Below are positions 17,655 to 27,543 of a DNA stretch of 64,000 nucleotides, piece by piece; position 1 is the stretch's first letter, and each line of letters starts with the position of its first letter. The stretch is from NCBI RefSeq assembly GCF_000743945.1, contig NZ_CP009238.1, positions 1,302,001-1,366,000 of the forward strand, given 5' to 3'. This stretch comes from Basilea psittacipulmonis DSM 24701 (GTDB lineage Bacteria > Pseudomonadota > Gammaproteobacteria > Burkholderiales > Burkholderiaceae_B). The notes under the pieces were generated by a model. That model had not been told where the DNA came from. It ran no database searches and saw nothing but the letters and a program-made list of their open reading frames with translations. Position numbers and translations under genes: made by a program.

Positions 17655-17975
17655 TTATTTAATTTCCACCATCTTTTTAACGGGTTTCACAGGTCTAGGG
17701 TAAATGACTTGGGCGGCGGTATTTTCTGAAGCAGGAATCTTTAATCCCTGTTTAAGTAATTTGGCCAATTTCACTTTCCCTAAGCCTTTAACGCGTTCAA
17801 GCAAATCTTCTTCTGATTTAAACGATGATTTTTGACGTTCTAAATAAATCGTTTCAGCCAATTTTGGACCTACTCCCTTTAGGGTTTGCAGTTCTGCCAT
17901 ACTGGCGGCATTAATATCAACCGCCCATGCCGTGTTAAATATAAAAATACAGCAGCATAATATCCAATTCTTCAT
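17655..17975 (-). CDS. ComEA-like helix-hairpin-helix protein
   Basis: A 106-residue protein with a signal peptide ending in TAWA, then a helix-hairpin-helix pair: VDINAASMAELQTLKGVGPKLAETI and the second hairpin near VKGLGKVKLAKL. This is the short ComEA-type DNA-binding protein of Gram-negative bacteria, which holds incoming DNA in the periplasm during transformation. A Pro/Lys-rich tail follows. AGGAGA lies eight bases before the ATG. It sits next to the heptose genes as in related genomes; no other competence gene is in the window. Small HhH proteins also have other uses, so the transformation role is inferred. Confidence 0.8.
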   Translation of the reverse strand: MKNWILCCCIFIFNTAWAVDINAASMAELQTLKGVGPKLAETIYLERQKSSFKSEEDLLERVKGLGKVKLAKLLKQGLKIPASENTAAQVIYPRPVKPVKKMVEIK

Positions 17976-18042
17976 ATTTATTTCTCCTAATTAACCATCA
18001 AAAATCTCACATCAACACACTCTTCCCATTTCCTTATACAAC

Positions 18043-18080
18043 AAAAAAGCCCCTGTTCATCACGAAACTAGGAGCTTTTT
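18043..18080 (-). terminator. Rho-independent terminator downstream of hldD
   Basis: The stem AAAAAGC(C)CCT pairs with AGGAGCTTTTT around a loop of about 15 bases. On the minus strand the run of T after the stem is six long. It lies about 125 bases after the hldD stop codon, just upstream of the ComEA-like gene. Confidence 0.75.
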
Positions 18081-18203
18081 ATCTCATGTAATAAATACGA
18101 AAAAATATTATTTCATCGCCCGCGTCACATATCACTCACCGACATCAAAACACCGATACAGTCATATCCTTGACATCAGGCACAGGGCGATGAACACATC
18201 CGT

Positions 18204-19196
18204 TTAGGCCTGTTCTTCTAAAAACTGAACATACGATTTAACACCTTGAGCAACATCCAAGAATGACTGATCGTAACCTGTACTTCTTAACAAGTTTAAG
18301 TCTGCACAAGTATAGCTTTGGTAGCGACCTTTTAAATCCTCTGGGAATGGAACGTAGCGAATATATCCTTGGGCCACCAACTCATCTAAAGATAAGGTCG
18401 GTTTTCCAGCTTGTGCATTTAACGTATTCACCACGGCAACTGCAATATCATTAAATGGTTGTGCACGACCTGTACCACAGTTATAAACACCCGAAATCTC
18501 TGGATGATCTAAGAAAAACAAATTCACGTTCACCACATCATCAACATGAATGAAATCACGGCTTTGTTCGCCATTACCCCAGCCATCCCAACCACCAAAT
18601 AATTCTACATAACCGTTTTTCTTAAATTGGTGATAGTGATGAAACGCCACGGAGGCCATACGTCCTTTGTGTTGTTCATAAGGCCCATAAACATTAAAGT
18701 AACGCAATCCCACACATTGAGCTTTTAAGCCCTCTTTCATCTTACGGCGAAGTACTTGGTCAAAAAGAAATTTTGAATACCCATATACATTTAATGGACG
18801 TTCATTTTCTAAACGTTCCACATAATGAGGACCCGCCCCATAAGTCGCTGCTGAGGACGCATAAATCAAAGGCACTTCAAATTCTTGGCAATATTCAAAC
18901 AAATCACAAGTGTATTGATAGTTATTGTCCATCATATACTTGCCATTTCGCTCAGTTGTCGCAGAACAAGCTCCTAAATGAAACACCGCTTTAGGAATAT
19001 CGATCAATCGAGCTAACAGCAGTTCTCTAAACTCATCTTTATCATAATAATGGGCAATCTGATGATCACGTAAATTGATAAACTTGTCGCCATCTAAAAG
19101 ATCATCCACCACAATAATATCGGTAATACCGCGTTTATTTAACCCTTTAACAATATTACTGCCAATAAAACCAGCACCACCTGTGACGATATACAT
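18204..19196 (-). CDS. hldD: ADP-L-glycero-D-manno-heptose-6-epimerase
   Basis: Last step in making ADP-L-glycero-D-manno-heptose for the LPS inner core. It is a 330-residue NADP-dependent short-chain epimerase with a Rossmann motif GGAGFIGS at residues 6-13 and a catalytic YGYSK. The ATG at 19196 is chosen because AAGGAGT precedes it by seven bases and the Rossmann strand follows at once; a longer in-frame start would add 18 residues. It follows hldA by 16 bases, so the two are one unit. Confidence 0.96.
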   Translation of the reverse strand: MYIVTGGAGFIGSNIVKGLNKRGITDIIVVDDLLDGDKFINLRDHQIAHYYDKDEFRELLLARLIDIPKAVFHLGACSATTERNGKYMMDNNYQYTCDLFEYCQEFEVPLIYASSAATYGAGPHYVERLENERPLNVYGYSKFLFDQVLRRKMKEGLKAQCVGLRYFNVYGPYEQHKGRMASVAFHHYHQFKKNGYVELFGGWDGWGNGEQSRDFIHVDDVVNVNLFFLDHPEISGVYNCGTGRAQPFNDIAVAVVNTLNAQAGKPTLSLDELVAQGYIRYVPFPEDLKGRYQSYTCADLNLLRSTGYDQSFLDVAQGVKSYVQFLEEQA

Positions 19197-19212
19197 TCGT
19201 TTTACTCCTTGA

Positions 19213-20175
19213 TTAAATCTGTTGAGCCAATATCTCAGATTCTTTGACAAATTGATTTAACTCTTCTGCGGTAATCGTTGACGTACCTAACTTTCCGACC
19301 ACAATACCACCCGCAATATTGGCCCAATAAATAGCATCTTCCCAAGACATTCCCATGGCTTTAGAAACAGCCAAGGTCGCCAATACTGTGTCGCCTGCCC
19401 CTGAAACATCAAATACTTCATGTGCATTGGCATCGACATGAAAACGGTTGTTTTCTGTATATAACGTCATTCCTTGTTCAGACTTGGTCACCAATAAGGC
19501 TTCTAATTTCAAATGTTTTAACAAACGATCAGCCTTTTCGGTTAATGTGGCTTCATCGGCCCACGCTCCTACGGCTTGACGCATTTCACTACGATTAGGG
19601 GTAACTAAACTGGCCCCGATGTAACGGTCATAATCCGTACCTTTTGGATCCACCAAAATCAGTTTATGTTTACTTTTGGCGTAAGCGATCAAAGCAGGCA
19701 CGTCATTTAACACGCCTTTTGCATAATCGGATAAAACCAAAACATCATGTTCATCCAACAAACGCTCTAAATTATTTTGGATCTGTTTTAAAGTATCAGC
19801 ATGTGGCTTATCTTCAAAATCGATACGTAAGAGTTGTTGTTGACCACCTAAAATTCTTAACTTTAAAGTCGTTGGTAATTTTTCATCCACCACAAAGTGA
19901 GCATGGATGCCCTCATCAACGGCAAGTTGTTGAATTTTTCTTCCTGCATCATCCTGTCCAATAATGCCGACCAAGCTTACTTGTGCCCCTAAACTTTTAA
20001 TATTTCGTGCCACGTTCGCCGCACCACCCAAACAATCATCGGATTTTTTAATATGCACAACAGGCACAGGTGCTTCAGGCGAGATACGATCAACCGAACC
20101 AAACCAATATCGATCCAACATCACGTCGCCAATCACTAAAATCTTCACTGATTTTACTTTTTCTTTTGAAAACAT
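19213..20175 (-). CDS. hldA: D-glycero-beta-D-manno-heptose-7-phosphate kinase
   Basis: PfkB-family sugar kinase that phosphorylates heptose 7-phosphate at C1 in LPS heptose synthesis. Its 320 residues contain only the kinase half of the E. coli HldE protein: [13 protein letters not shown] near residue 13, GGAANVARN near 50, and the anion-hole motif [11 protein letters not shown] near 250. The adenylyltransferase half must be a separate hldC gene outside this window. It precedes hldD directly and lies 84 bases after lapB. Confidence 0.94.
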   Translation of the reverse strand: MFSKEKVKSVKILVIGDVMLDRYWFGSVDRISPEAPVPVVHIKKSDDCLGGAANVARNIKSLGAQVSLVGIIGQDDAGRKIQQLAVDEGIHAHFVVDEKLPTTLKLRILGGQQQLLRIDFEDKPHADTLKQIQNNLERLLDEHDVLVLSDYAKGVLNDVPALIAYAKSKHKLILVDPKGTDYDRYIGASLVTPNRSEMRQAVGAWADEATLTEKADRLLKHLKLEALLVTKSEQGMTLYTENNRFHVDANAHEVFDVSGAGDTVLATLAVSKAMGMSWEDAIYWANIAGGIVVGKLGTSTITAEELNQFVKESEILAQQI

Positions 20176-20259
20176 AAAAAGATTACCTACCTGATTTATT
20201 TTTAAATAAGATGTGATCCAAACTACTTATCATTCCTTTTTAAACGGATCGTCAGTGAC

Positions 20260-21420
20260 TCAAAGCAACTCGCCTTTCTTAGGAGAGTATGTTTCCCATT
20301 TATTACAACCTGGACATTGCCAATAAAATATCTTGGCATCAAATCCACATGAATGACAATGGTACTTATCTAGTTTTTGACTATCTCGACGAATAATATT
20401 GTACAACAAACCCACATCATCCGTGAGTGAGGCCAATTCCTTTTCCATCGACAATGTCTTCTCTAAAGCTAGTAAAGACGGCATCAAACGCAAAGCTTGG
20501 CGAGCAAACTGACGCGCCTTTTCTGGATCATGTGCATACAAGGCCTTAGATACCGCCGTGAACAAATCCACATTAGGATATTGCATAAAGTGTTTTTCTA
20601 ATAAATCAAAAGCGATTGCTTGCTCCTGTGTATGAGCGTAGTTTTGAATCATCGCTGGTGCAATCAAGCCTGCATATTCTGGGGAATGTGTCAAAATATC
20701 CAGATAATATTGACGAGCGGATAACACGTTTAAAGCATTAAACTGAGCCAATAAAATATTTAATCTTGCGCGAGCGGCAGGCGTTTCAAAGCGTTTTAAT
20801 GCCTGTTGCGCTAATTGTAAATATTCTTGCGTTTTCTCAGGATCAGTTGACATATAGACCTGAGCCATCTCGCAATAATAGTGAATAACTTGAGGGATGG
20901 ATTCATGCGATAATCTTGCCCACTGATTCACTGCTTCAATCGCATTAGGCCAATCATGCACAATTTCATAAATATGAATCAAAGAACGGGTCGCCTGCTC
21001 TGCATAACTGCCAGATTGGACCATTTTAAACGTTTCTTCTGCTCGGTCATACATGCCTGATTTCAAATAATCTTGGGCGATTTCAAATAAGGCTTTTTCT
21101 CTGTCTTTCAATGGCAAATCTTCACGAGACAGTAAACTTTGGTGAACATAAATGGCTCGTTCTATCTCACCTCTACGTCTAAATAAACTTCCCAAAGCAA
21201 AGTGCAAATCTATGGTTTCAGGATCGAGTCTAGCAACTTCTACAAAGGCTGCAATTGCCTTATCATGTTCTTCTTCCAATAAAAAATTTAAGCCTTTGAA
21301 ATAAGAATCAGGCAATGACTTATTTTCTTTCAGTAACTGTCGAACATCAAAACGAGCAGCCAACCATCCTAAAGCAAAAATAATCGGAACAAAGATTAAT
21401 AACCATGGTTCAAATTCCAC
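20260..21420 (-). CDS. lapB: LapB (YciM) lipopolysaccharide assembly protein
   Basis: Inner-membrane-anchored TPR protein that controls LPS amount by promoting turnover of LpxC through FtsH and links synthesis with export. Its 386 residues include one N-terminal membrane helix (residues 5-22), TPR-type helices through about 335 and a C-terminal rubredoxin-like metal site with CHSCG and CPGC. It starts at a GTG with AAGGAGT six bases upstream. The usual partner lapA is not found between ihfB and lapB. Confidence 0.93.
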   Translation of the reverse strand: MEFEPWLLIFVPIIFALGWLAARFDVRQLLKENKSLPDSYFKGLNFLLEEEHDKAIAAFVEVARLDPETIDLHFALGSLFRRRGEIERAIYVHQSLLSREDLPLKDREKALFEIAQDYLKSGMYDRAEETFKMVQSGSYAEQATRSLIHIYEIVHDWPNAIEAVNQWARLSHESIPQVIHYYCEMAQVYMSTDPEKTQEYLQLAQQALKRFETPAARARLNILLAQFNALNVLSARQYYLDILTHSPEYAGLIAPAMIQNYAHTQEQAIAFDLLEKHFMQYPNVDLFTAVSKALYAHDPEKARQFARQALRLMPSLLALEKTLSMEKELASLTDDVGLLYNIIRRDSQKLDKYHCHSCGFDAKIFYWQCPGCNKWETYSPKKGELL

Positions 21421-21464
21421 TGCGACTCCTTAGAAGCTAGAATATCTTGTCTAAACCTGAATTA

Positions 21465-21500
21465 TAAAAGAAAACCCACTTACTTATCAGCAAGTGGGTT
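21465..21500 (-). terminator. Terminator after ihfB
   Basis: AACCCACTT (21473-21481) pairs with AAGTGGGTT (21492-21500) around a 10-base loop; on the minus strand TTCTTTT follows. It lies 22 bases after the ihfB stop and separates the rpsA-ihfB unit from lapB. Confidence 0.82.
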
Positions 21501-21521
21501 AACATTTTTTAGGTTATCAAA

Positions 21522-21815
21522 TTATTTACCTTGAAACTTAGCATCCACGCGTTGGCGTAACTCTTTGCCAGGTTTAAAGTGTGGTACCCATTTTGCTGGC
21601 ACTTCCACTGGTTCACCTGATTTAGGGTTACGACCCATTCTCGCTTCGCGATGAGTCAAAGCAAAACTTCCAAAACCACGAACTTCAATTCGACCACCAT
21701 CGGCTAATGTATTAATCATTTCGTCCAATAGCACGCGAACAGCAAGTTCAGAATCCCTTGCGGGAAACTGAGGGAATTGTAATGACAACGCTTCAATAAG
21801 TTCAGATTTTGTCAT
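21522..21815 (-). CDS. ihfB: Integration host factor subunit beta
   Basis: DNA-bending protein of 97 residues that works as a heterodimer with IhfA in recombination, replication and transcription control. It begins [10 protein letters not shown] and carries the beta-arm motif GRNPKSGE with the intercalating Pro. The ATG at 21815 is one base after the rpsA stop codon, so translation is coupled to rpsA; a longer in-frame start lies inside rpsA and adds unrelated residues. The rpsA-ihfB order is conserved in proteobacteria. Confidence 0.95.
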   Translation of the reverse strand: MTKSELIEALSLQFPQFPARDSELAVRVLLDEMINTLADGGRIEVRGFGSFALTHREARMGRNPKSGEPVEVPAKWVPHFKPGKELRQRVDAKFQGK

Positions 21816-21816
21816 A

Positions 21817-23532
21817 TTAGTCTTCTTTCTTCTCATCAAGTTTAGCTTGCAACAATGCACCTAAGTTAGTCGTACCAGACGAAGCACTAGAGTCTGAAAT
21901 ACGTTGCATTGTTTCTGCTGCTTCAGCATGTTCAAGAGCCTTGATAGAAAGCTGAATAGAGCGAGCTTTACGATCGATATTGATGATCATCGCTTCAACT
22001 TCTTGACCCTCAGTCAATACAGTTGTCGCATCTTCAACACGACCAGCCGCCAATTCAGAAGCACGTAAATAACCGTCAACTTCAGGATCTAAACTGATTG
22101 TAGCACCCTTAGCTTCTACAGCTTTTACGATACCTTTTACAACTGAACCTTTGTCATTAGCTGACACGTAGTTATTAAATGGATCGCCTTCAAGCTGTTT
22201 GATACCAAGAGAAATACGTTCTTTTTCTGTATCGATAGAAAGAACCACTGCTTCCACTTCTTCGTTTTTCTTGTATTTACGAACCGCTTCTTCACCTGGC
22301 TCGTTCCAAGATAAATCAGATAAGTGAACCAAACCATCGATATTACCAGGAAGACCGATAAACACACCAAAGTCAGTAATAGACTTGATCGCACCTTTCA
22401 CACGATCACCACGTTTGTGTGTATTAGCAAACTCTTCCCATGGGTTAGGACGGCATTGTTTCATGCCCAAAGAAATACGACGGCGTTCTTCGTCGATCTC
22501 AAGAACCATAACTTCTACTTCGTCGCCCAAGTTAACCAATTTACGTGGGTCAACGTTTTTAGAAGACCAATCCATTTCAGAAACGTGTACCAAACCTTCG
22601 ATACCTGTTTCCACTTCGATGAACGCACCGTATTCAGTCAAGTTAGTTACTTTACCGAATAAACGAGTACCTGCTGGGTAACGGCGAGCTAAGCCGATCC
22701 ATGGATCTTCGCCTAACTGTTTCACACCTAGTGATACACGGCTCTTGTCTTGGTCAAATTTAAGTACTTTAGCTTCGATTTCTTGACCCACTTGAAGTAC
22801 TTCAGATGGGTGACGAACACGACGCCATGCCATATCTGTGATGTGTAATAAACCATCAATACCGTCAAGGTCGATGAACGCACCGTATTCAGTGATGTTT
22901 TTAACGATACCTTTAACGATAGCACCTTCTTGTAATTTTTCAAGAAGTTTTTCACGCTCTTCGCCCATGTTCATTTCTAACACAGCACGACGAGACAATA
23001 CAACGTTGTTACGTTTGCGATCAAGTTTGATCACTTTAAAGTCCATGGTCTTGCCTTCAAAGCTAGAAGTGTCTTTGATTGGACGAATATCAACCAAAGA
23101 ACCAGGCAAGAACGCACGAATACCATTTGTCATAACAGTCAGACCACCTTTGACCTTGCCTGTTACGGTACCTTTTACTAATTCTCCAGATTCTTCTGCT
23201 TTTTCTAAAGCTACCCAAGCAGATAAACGTTTAGCGCGATCACGAGAAAGAATCGTCGCACCGCTACCGTTTTCCAAAGAATCGATCGCGACAGAAACGA
23301 AGTCACCTTCTTTTACTTCCACTTCGCCCTGATCATTTAAGAATTCTTCAATAGGAATATTCGCTTCTGATTTTAAGCCAGCATTCACTACTACAAAGTT
23401 GCGGTCAATACGAACCACTTCAGCAGAGATTACTTGTCCAGATTTTACGTCTTGGTTTTTTACGCTTTCGTTGAATAAATCAGCAAAGCTTACGCCACCA
23501 ATAGCGTCTTGCAATTTAGTAGATGTAGTCAT
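21817..23532 (-). CDS. rpsA: 30S ribosomal protein S1
   Basis: RNA-binding ribosomal protein needed for translation initiation on structured mRNAs. Its 571 residues hold six S1 (OB-fold) repeats; the four central ones are clear from repeated phrases such as [43 protein letters not shown] and [22 protein letters not shown]. Length is close to the E. coli protein (557). It lies downstream of aroA-cmk with a 72-base gap that probably contains its own promoter. Confidence 0.97.
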   Translation of the reverse strand: MTTSTKLQDAIGGVSFADLFNESVKNQDVKSGQVISAEVVRIDRNFVVVNAGLKSEANIPIEEFLNDQGEVEVKEGDFVSVAIDSLENGSGATILSRDRAKRLSAWVALEKAEESGELVKGTVTGKVKGGLTVMTNGIRAFLPGSLVDIRPIKDTSSFEGKTMDFKVIKLDRKRNNVVLSRRAVLEMNMGEEREKLLEKLQEGAIVKGIVKNITEYGAFIDLDGIDGLLHITDMAWRRVRHPSEVLQVGQEIEAKVLKFDQDKSRVSLGVKQLGEDPWIGLARRYPAGTRLFGKVTNLTEYGAFIEVETGIEGLVHVSEMDWSSKNVDPRKLVNLGDEVEVMVLEIDEERRRISLGMKQCRPNPWEEFANTHKRGDRVKGAIKSITDFGVFIGLPGNIDGLVHLSDLSWNEPGEEAVRKYKKNEEVEAVVLSIDTEKERISLGIKQLEGDPFNNYVSANDKGSVVKGIVKAVEAKGATISLDPEVDGYLRASELAAGRVEDATTVLTEGQEVEAMIINIDRKARSIQLSIKALEHAEAAETMQRISDSSASSGTTNLGALLQAKLDEKKED

Positions 23533-23604
23533 TAAATATCCAACAGGATTGACACGCCATGAGTGCTTGGCGGAGTTAATAAAAAAATTGGCTTAACACC
23601 AATA

Positions 23605-25572
23605 CTATGGCAACCTTTGCCACAGATTTAGGATAGTATTGACGCACTCTTCAACACTCATATTAGAGGAATCCACCACATAGGCCCCTAAAGCAGGAGT
23701 TAGCGGTGCAACGGTACGCTGATAATCACGAGCGTCACGAGCCTCAAGGTCCTCTAACACGTCCGTAAATTTAACACAAATCCCTTTTTCATTCAACTGC
23801 TTAACACGTCTTTTTGCACGAATTACAACATCAGCTTCCCAAAAAATTTTCAAATCAGCTTGGGGAAACACCACTGTCCCCATGTCTCGGCCCTCTGCCA
23901 CCAACCCTGGCAACTGACAATAGGCCTTTTGTCGTGCTAATAAGGCTTCTCTAACAGGAGGTTGTGAGGCGATTTGAGAAGCCAAAGCACCTACTTCTTC
24001 TGTTTGAATAATATCGCTAACATCACGTCCTTCTAAATAAATCTGCCCTTTTTCAAACGTCGCATCTAAACAAATTGCTATGTCCACCACTTTTTCAGTA
24101 TCTTGAGCAGACACACCCGTAGCTTGCATTTTTAAAGCAACTAAACGATATAAAGCACCTGATTCCAGTAATGAATAAGATAACGATTTTGCTAAAGCTT
24201 TGGCCACCGTACCTTTACCCGACGCACTGGGGCCATCAATCGTGATAATCGGAATATCATTTTTTTCTGGACGCACCAAAGAGGCAAAATGAGCAAAATA
24301 ATGAGGGAATGTTTTAGAAACACATTCTGGATCATTAATCACGATTTTTTCTTGGAAAAATGCCGTCAAAGAAAAACACATCGCCATACGGTGATCATCG
24401 TATGTATCGATTTGTGCAGGCTGGCACTGCTCGATAGGATAGACGGTTAGCCAATCATGGCCACTTTCAACTTTGGCACCTAATTTACGCAACTCAGTTT
24501 TCATCGCTTCAATACGATCAGTTTCTTTCACTCGCCAACTGGCAATATTGCGTAACGTACAAGGACCATCCGCATAAAGTGCTAATACGGCGGCAGTCAT
24601 CGCAGCATCGGGAATCAGATTGAAGTCTTTGTCAAAAGCTTTCAGTTTTGTGCCTAACGCAGGGCCTTTGATTTCCACACTATCGTCATGCCATAAAACA
24701 GTCGCCCCCATATCCTTAACCACTTGTGCAAACTCAATATCGCCTTGAATGCTTTGTTGATTAATGCCATATATGCGTACTGGACCTTGTCCCAATGTCC
24801 CCAACGCCATGAAATACGAGGCAGAAGAGGCATCCCCTTCCACTAAAATTTTTCCTGGACTACGATAAGTTTGGTCAGGTGACACATAAAAATGCGTCCA
24901 TCCGTTTTGTTGAACTTCCACACCAAAACGAGCCATCAAATTTAAGGTTAATCGCACATAAGGTTTAGAAATTAACTCACCCAACACTTCAATATGCACG
25001 GATTGCCCTGTTTTTTGGGCCAGCAAAGGCGCCACCATCAGCATCGCACTTAAAAATTGACTCGATACATTACCTTGAATTTTAATCGTTTCAGGTACAT
25101 TTAACGTCGCTGGTTGAATATGAAGTGGGGGATAATATTCATTCAAGGTATAGGTAATATCAGCCCCTATCTGCAATAAAGCCTCCACTAAATCACCAAT
25201 AGGACGTTCCCTCATGCGAGCAACACCATCGACCGTGTATTCGCCCTCAGATAAGGCTAACGCAGCGGTCAATGGACGAAAAGCTGTACCCGCATTACCT
25301 AGATGCAAACTGGCTTTTTTATTAGGAAAATAGCCCAATGAACGAACAAAACAATCTGAACCTTGACGTTGAACCTCCACACCCAGATTCTGTAAAGCAG
25401 CGATCATCACGCGTGTATCATCTGAATCTAATAAACCTTGAATATGCGTATCACCAATACTTAACGCACTTAACAAGAGGATACGATTGGAAATACTTTT
25501 TGAACCAGGTAAAACGATAGCCCCCTGAGCCGTTGTGGCGTAAGGCAAATAATACTGTCGAATAGGATTCAT
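23605..25572 (-). CDS. aroA-cmk: Fused EPSP synthase and cytidylate kinase
   Basis: A 655-residue bifunctional protein. Residues 1 to about 432 are 3-phosphoshikimate 1-carboxyvinyltransferase, sixth step of the shikimate pathway: PGSKSISNR at 22-30, LGNAGTAFRPLT at 91-102, RMRERPIGDL at 119-128 and YDDHRMAM at 391-398. Residues about 440-655 are CMP kinase with the P-loop GPSASGKGT at 447-455 and VAEGRDMGTVVFP. The two are usually separate neighbouring genes; here one frame is continuous with a short linker near 433-440. It lies one base after tyrA in the aromatic cluster. The EPSPS half has the class I type motif LGNAGTA. Confidence 0.95.
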   Translation of the reverse strand: MNPIRQYYLPYATTAQGAIVLPGSKSISNRILLLSALSIGDTHIQGLLDSDDTRVMIAALQNLGVEVQRQGSDCFVRSLGYFPNKKASLHLGNAGTAFRPLTAALALSEGEYTVDGVARMRERPIGDLVEALLQIGADITYTLNEYYPPLHIQPATLNVPETIKIQGNVSSQFLSAMLMVAPLLAQKTGQSVHIEVLGELISKPYVRLTLNLMARFGVEVQQNGWTHFYVSPDQTYRSPGKILVEGDASSASYFMALGTLGQGPVRIYGINQQSIQGDIEFAQVVKDMGATVLWHDDSVEIKGPALGTKLKAFDKDFNLIPDAAMTAAVLALYADGPCTLRNIASWRVKETDRIEAMKTELRKLGAKVESGHDWLTVYPIEQCQPAQIDTYDDHRMAMCFSLTAFFQEKIVINDPECVSKTFPHYFAHFASLVRPEKNDIPIITIDGPSASGKGTVAKALAKSLSYSLLESGALYRLVALKMQATGVSAQDTEKVVDIAICLDATFEKGQIYLEGRDVSDIIQTEEVGALASQIASQPPVREALLARQKAYCQLPGLVAEGRDMGTVVFPQADLKIFWEADVVIRAKRRVKQLNEKGICVKFTDVLEDLEARDARDYQRTVAPLTPALGAYVVDSSNMSVEECVNTILNLWQRLP

Positions 25573-25573
25573 G

Positions 25574-26452
25574 CTATACCTTAATATGAGAGATTCTAGA
25601 AGTCATGGCTTGAGAACGTGCATTTTTAAGCCATTCATCAAGTTTTTCAATATCAGCGGCAGCCACCAATGCTTTGACTTCTTTAATGCTAGCTTCGAAC
25701 GCTTCTAACTCATTTAAAATCGTGGGTGCATTGGTAATAAAAATATCTCGCCACACTTGTTCGGGGCCAGCCGCAATACGCGTAAAATCTTTAAACCCTG
25801 TCCCTGCTTTACCCCAATCGATTTCATCATGCTTTGTGAGTGCATTTAAATAGGCCGCCGACAAAAGATGAGGCAAATGCGATAACTTCGCGTAAATCTG
25901 ATCATGTGTTGCTGGCTCCATCATACGCAAAGACGCACCACAAGCCAGCCACAAAGCTTCCACCAATTTGAGAGATAAGGTGTGTTGATTGGGCAAAGGG
26001 GTTATCACGACTTGTTTATGACGAAATAAATCCGCATCAGCAGACAAAGGACCATTTTTTTCAGAACCTGCAATGGGATGAGCAGGAACAAACTGAGGAC
26101 TGCGTTCTTTCAATATCAACAAGGCTTTGTCAATAACAAAACACTTTGTGCTACAAGCATCGGTGATAATATGATGGTCCTTTAAATACGGGTAAATTTC
26201 CTTGAAAATCTGCTCAATGGCCATCACTGGCGAAGCGATAAAAATCACTTCTACTTCCTGAACTAATTCAGACAAATCTTTGGCCACCTTATCGACAATT
26301 GCCATTTCTTTTGCCAAAGCCATCTCTGATTGATCGGGACTGCAACCCCACACCAACGTTTGCAAACCTGCTTTTTTCAAGGCTAATGCAAAAGAACCCC
26401 CTATCAGACCGGGGCCAATAATACCTATTCGTTTTGATTGCCAGTTATTCAT
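25574..26452 (-). CDS. tyrA: Prephenate dehydrogenase
   Basis: NAD(P)-dependent oxidative decarboxylation of prephenate to 4-hydroxyphenylpyruvate for tyrosine. Its 292 residues begin with the Rossmann motif IGIIGPGLIGGSFALAL, followed by TDACSTK and PAHPIAGSEKNGP, which are typical of TyrA. It has no fused chorismate mutase or ACT domain. The start codon overlaps the pheA stop codon in an ATGA. Confidence 0.94.
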   Translation of the reverse strand: MNNWQSKRIGIIGPGLIGGSFALALKKAGLQTLVWGCSPDQSEMALAKEMAIVDKVAKDLSELVQEVEVIFIASPVMAIEQIFKEIYPYLKDHHIITDACSTKCFVIDKALLILKERSPQFVPAHPIAGSEKNGPLSADADLFRHKQVVITPLPNQHTLSLKLVEALWLACGASLRMMEPATHDQIYAKLSHLPHLLSAAYLNALTKHDEIDWGKAGTGFKDFTRIAAGPEQVWRDIFITNAPTILNELEAFEASIKEVKALVAAADIEKLDEWLKNARSQAMTSRISHIKV

Positions 26453-27543
26453 ACGTGATCGATGGGGTAAGAGCCTAACATACGGAAGAAAGCAGAGTTA
26501 GCTTTAATATCATCCAATGCCAAACGCACATTTTCATCATCATAATGCCCCTCCACGTCAATGTAAAAATAATAATCCCACTGACCATTTTTCGCGGGCC
26601 TTGACTCAAAACGCGTCATGGAAACACCATATTGGTTCAAAGGCGTAATCAAGTGATACAAAGCACCTGAGCGATTAGGAACAGCCACAATAAAGCTCGT
26701 TCTATCCTTGCCACTAGGGAGCGATTTAATACGGCCAATCGCCACAAAACGCGTACGATTTTGAGGATCATCTTGAATATCTCTAGCCACAATATCCAAT
26801 CCCCAATAATCCGCCGCATGTTCGGCCGCAATCGCCGCAATCTGTTTAGATTCAGAGGCTAGTTTGGCTGCTGCAGAATTGCTCGTTGCAGGTACACAAG
26901 GAATTAAAGGATAAAATTGTCTGAGCCAAAGCTGACACTGTGCCAATGCTTGTGGATGAGCGTGTATTTCTTGGATACCTTCCATATTCCCTGATTGAGT
27001 CATCAAATTGTGACGAATAGGCAAAATTCTTTCAGCATGAATACACAAAGGCGTTTGCAACAGCAAATCTTGGGTACGATTAACAGCCCCCTCTGTGGAG
27101 TTCTCAACGGCCACCATCCCCACATCAGCACGCCCCGTTTCTACTGCACGAAATACTTCATCAAACGATGGACAAGCCAATTTGTTCACCGCATGACCGT
27201 ATTGAAGTAAGGCAGCTTCTTCTGAAAATGATCCCTCAGGCCCTAAAAAAGCCACTGTCAGGCCTCGTTCCAAACCTCGACAAGCCGAAATAATTTCCAT
27301 CCATACGGCTTCAATTGCTTTTTTGGGAAAAATTTTAGATTGGTTTTGTGTTTGTAATGAACGGATAATCTGAGCTTCTCGTTCTGGACGCAAGATAGGA
27401 CCATCTGGCACACCATATTGACGTTTTGCTTCCCCTACATCGATCGCGGCTTGGGCCCTTTCATTTAAGAGTTCAAGAATCTTTGAATCTATTTCATCAA
27501 TCTTGGCTCTTAATGGCAATAAAGCTTCTTGCAACTTATCCAT
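26449..27543 (-). CDS. pheA: Chorismate mutase / prephenate dehydratase (P-protein)
   Basis: Bifunctional enzyme for phenylalanine synthesis. Residues about 1-90 are an AroQ-type chorismate mutase (LRAKIDEIDSKILELLNERA); the middle is prephenate dehydratase (FLGPEGSFSEEA, VENSTEGAV, NRTRF), and the last 80 residues are an ACT domain for Phe feedback (SGALYHLI, ESRP). It has 364 residues from the ATG at 27543, which overlaps the end of serC by eight bases; an in-frame TTG at 27555 is less likely. It is followed by tyrA with a 4-base overlap. Confidence 0.95.
   Translation of the reverse strand: MDKLQEALLPLRAKIDEIDSKILELLNERAQAAIDVGEAKRQYGVPDGPILRPEREAQIIRSLQTQNQSKIFPKKAIEAVWMEIISACRGLERGLTVAFLGPEGSFSEEAALLQYGHAVNKLACPSFDEVFRAVETGRADVGMVAVENSTEGAVNRTQDLLLQTPLCIHAERILPIRHNLMTQSGNMEGIQEIHAHPQALAQCQLWLRQFYPLIPCVPATSNSAAAKLASESKQIAAIAAEHAADYWGLDIVARDIQDDPQNRTRFVAIGRIKSLPSGKDRTSFIVAVPNRSGALYHLITPLNQYGVSMTRFESRPAKNGQWDYYFYIDVEGHYDDENVRLALDDIKANSAFFRMLGSYPIDHV

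Noticed and set aside
22838..23332. 164-codon plus-strand frame
   Set aside because: It is fully antisense to rpsA, which is certain.
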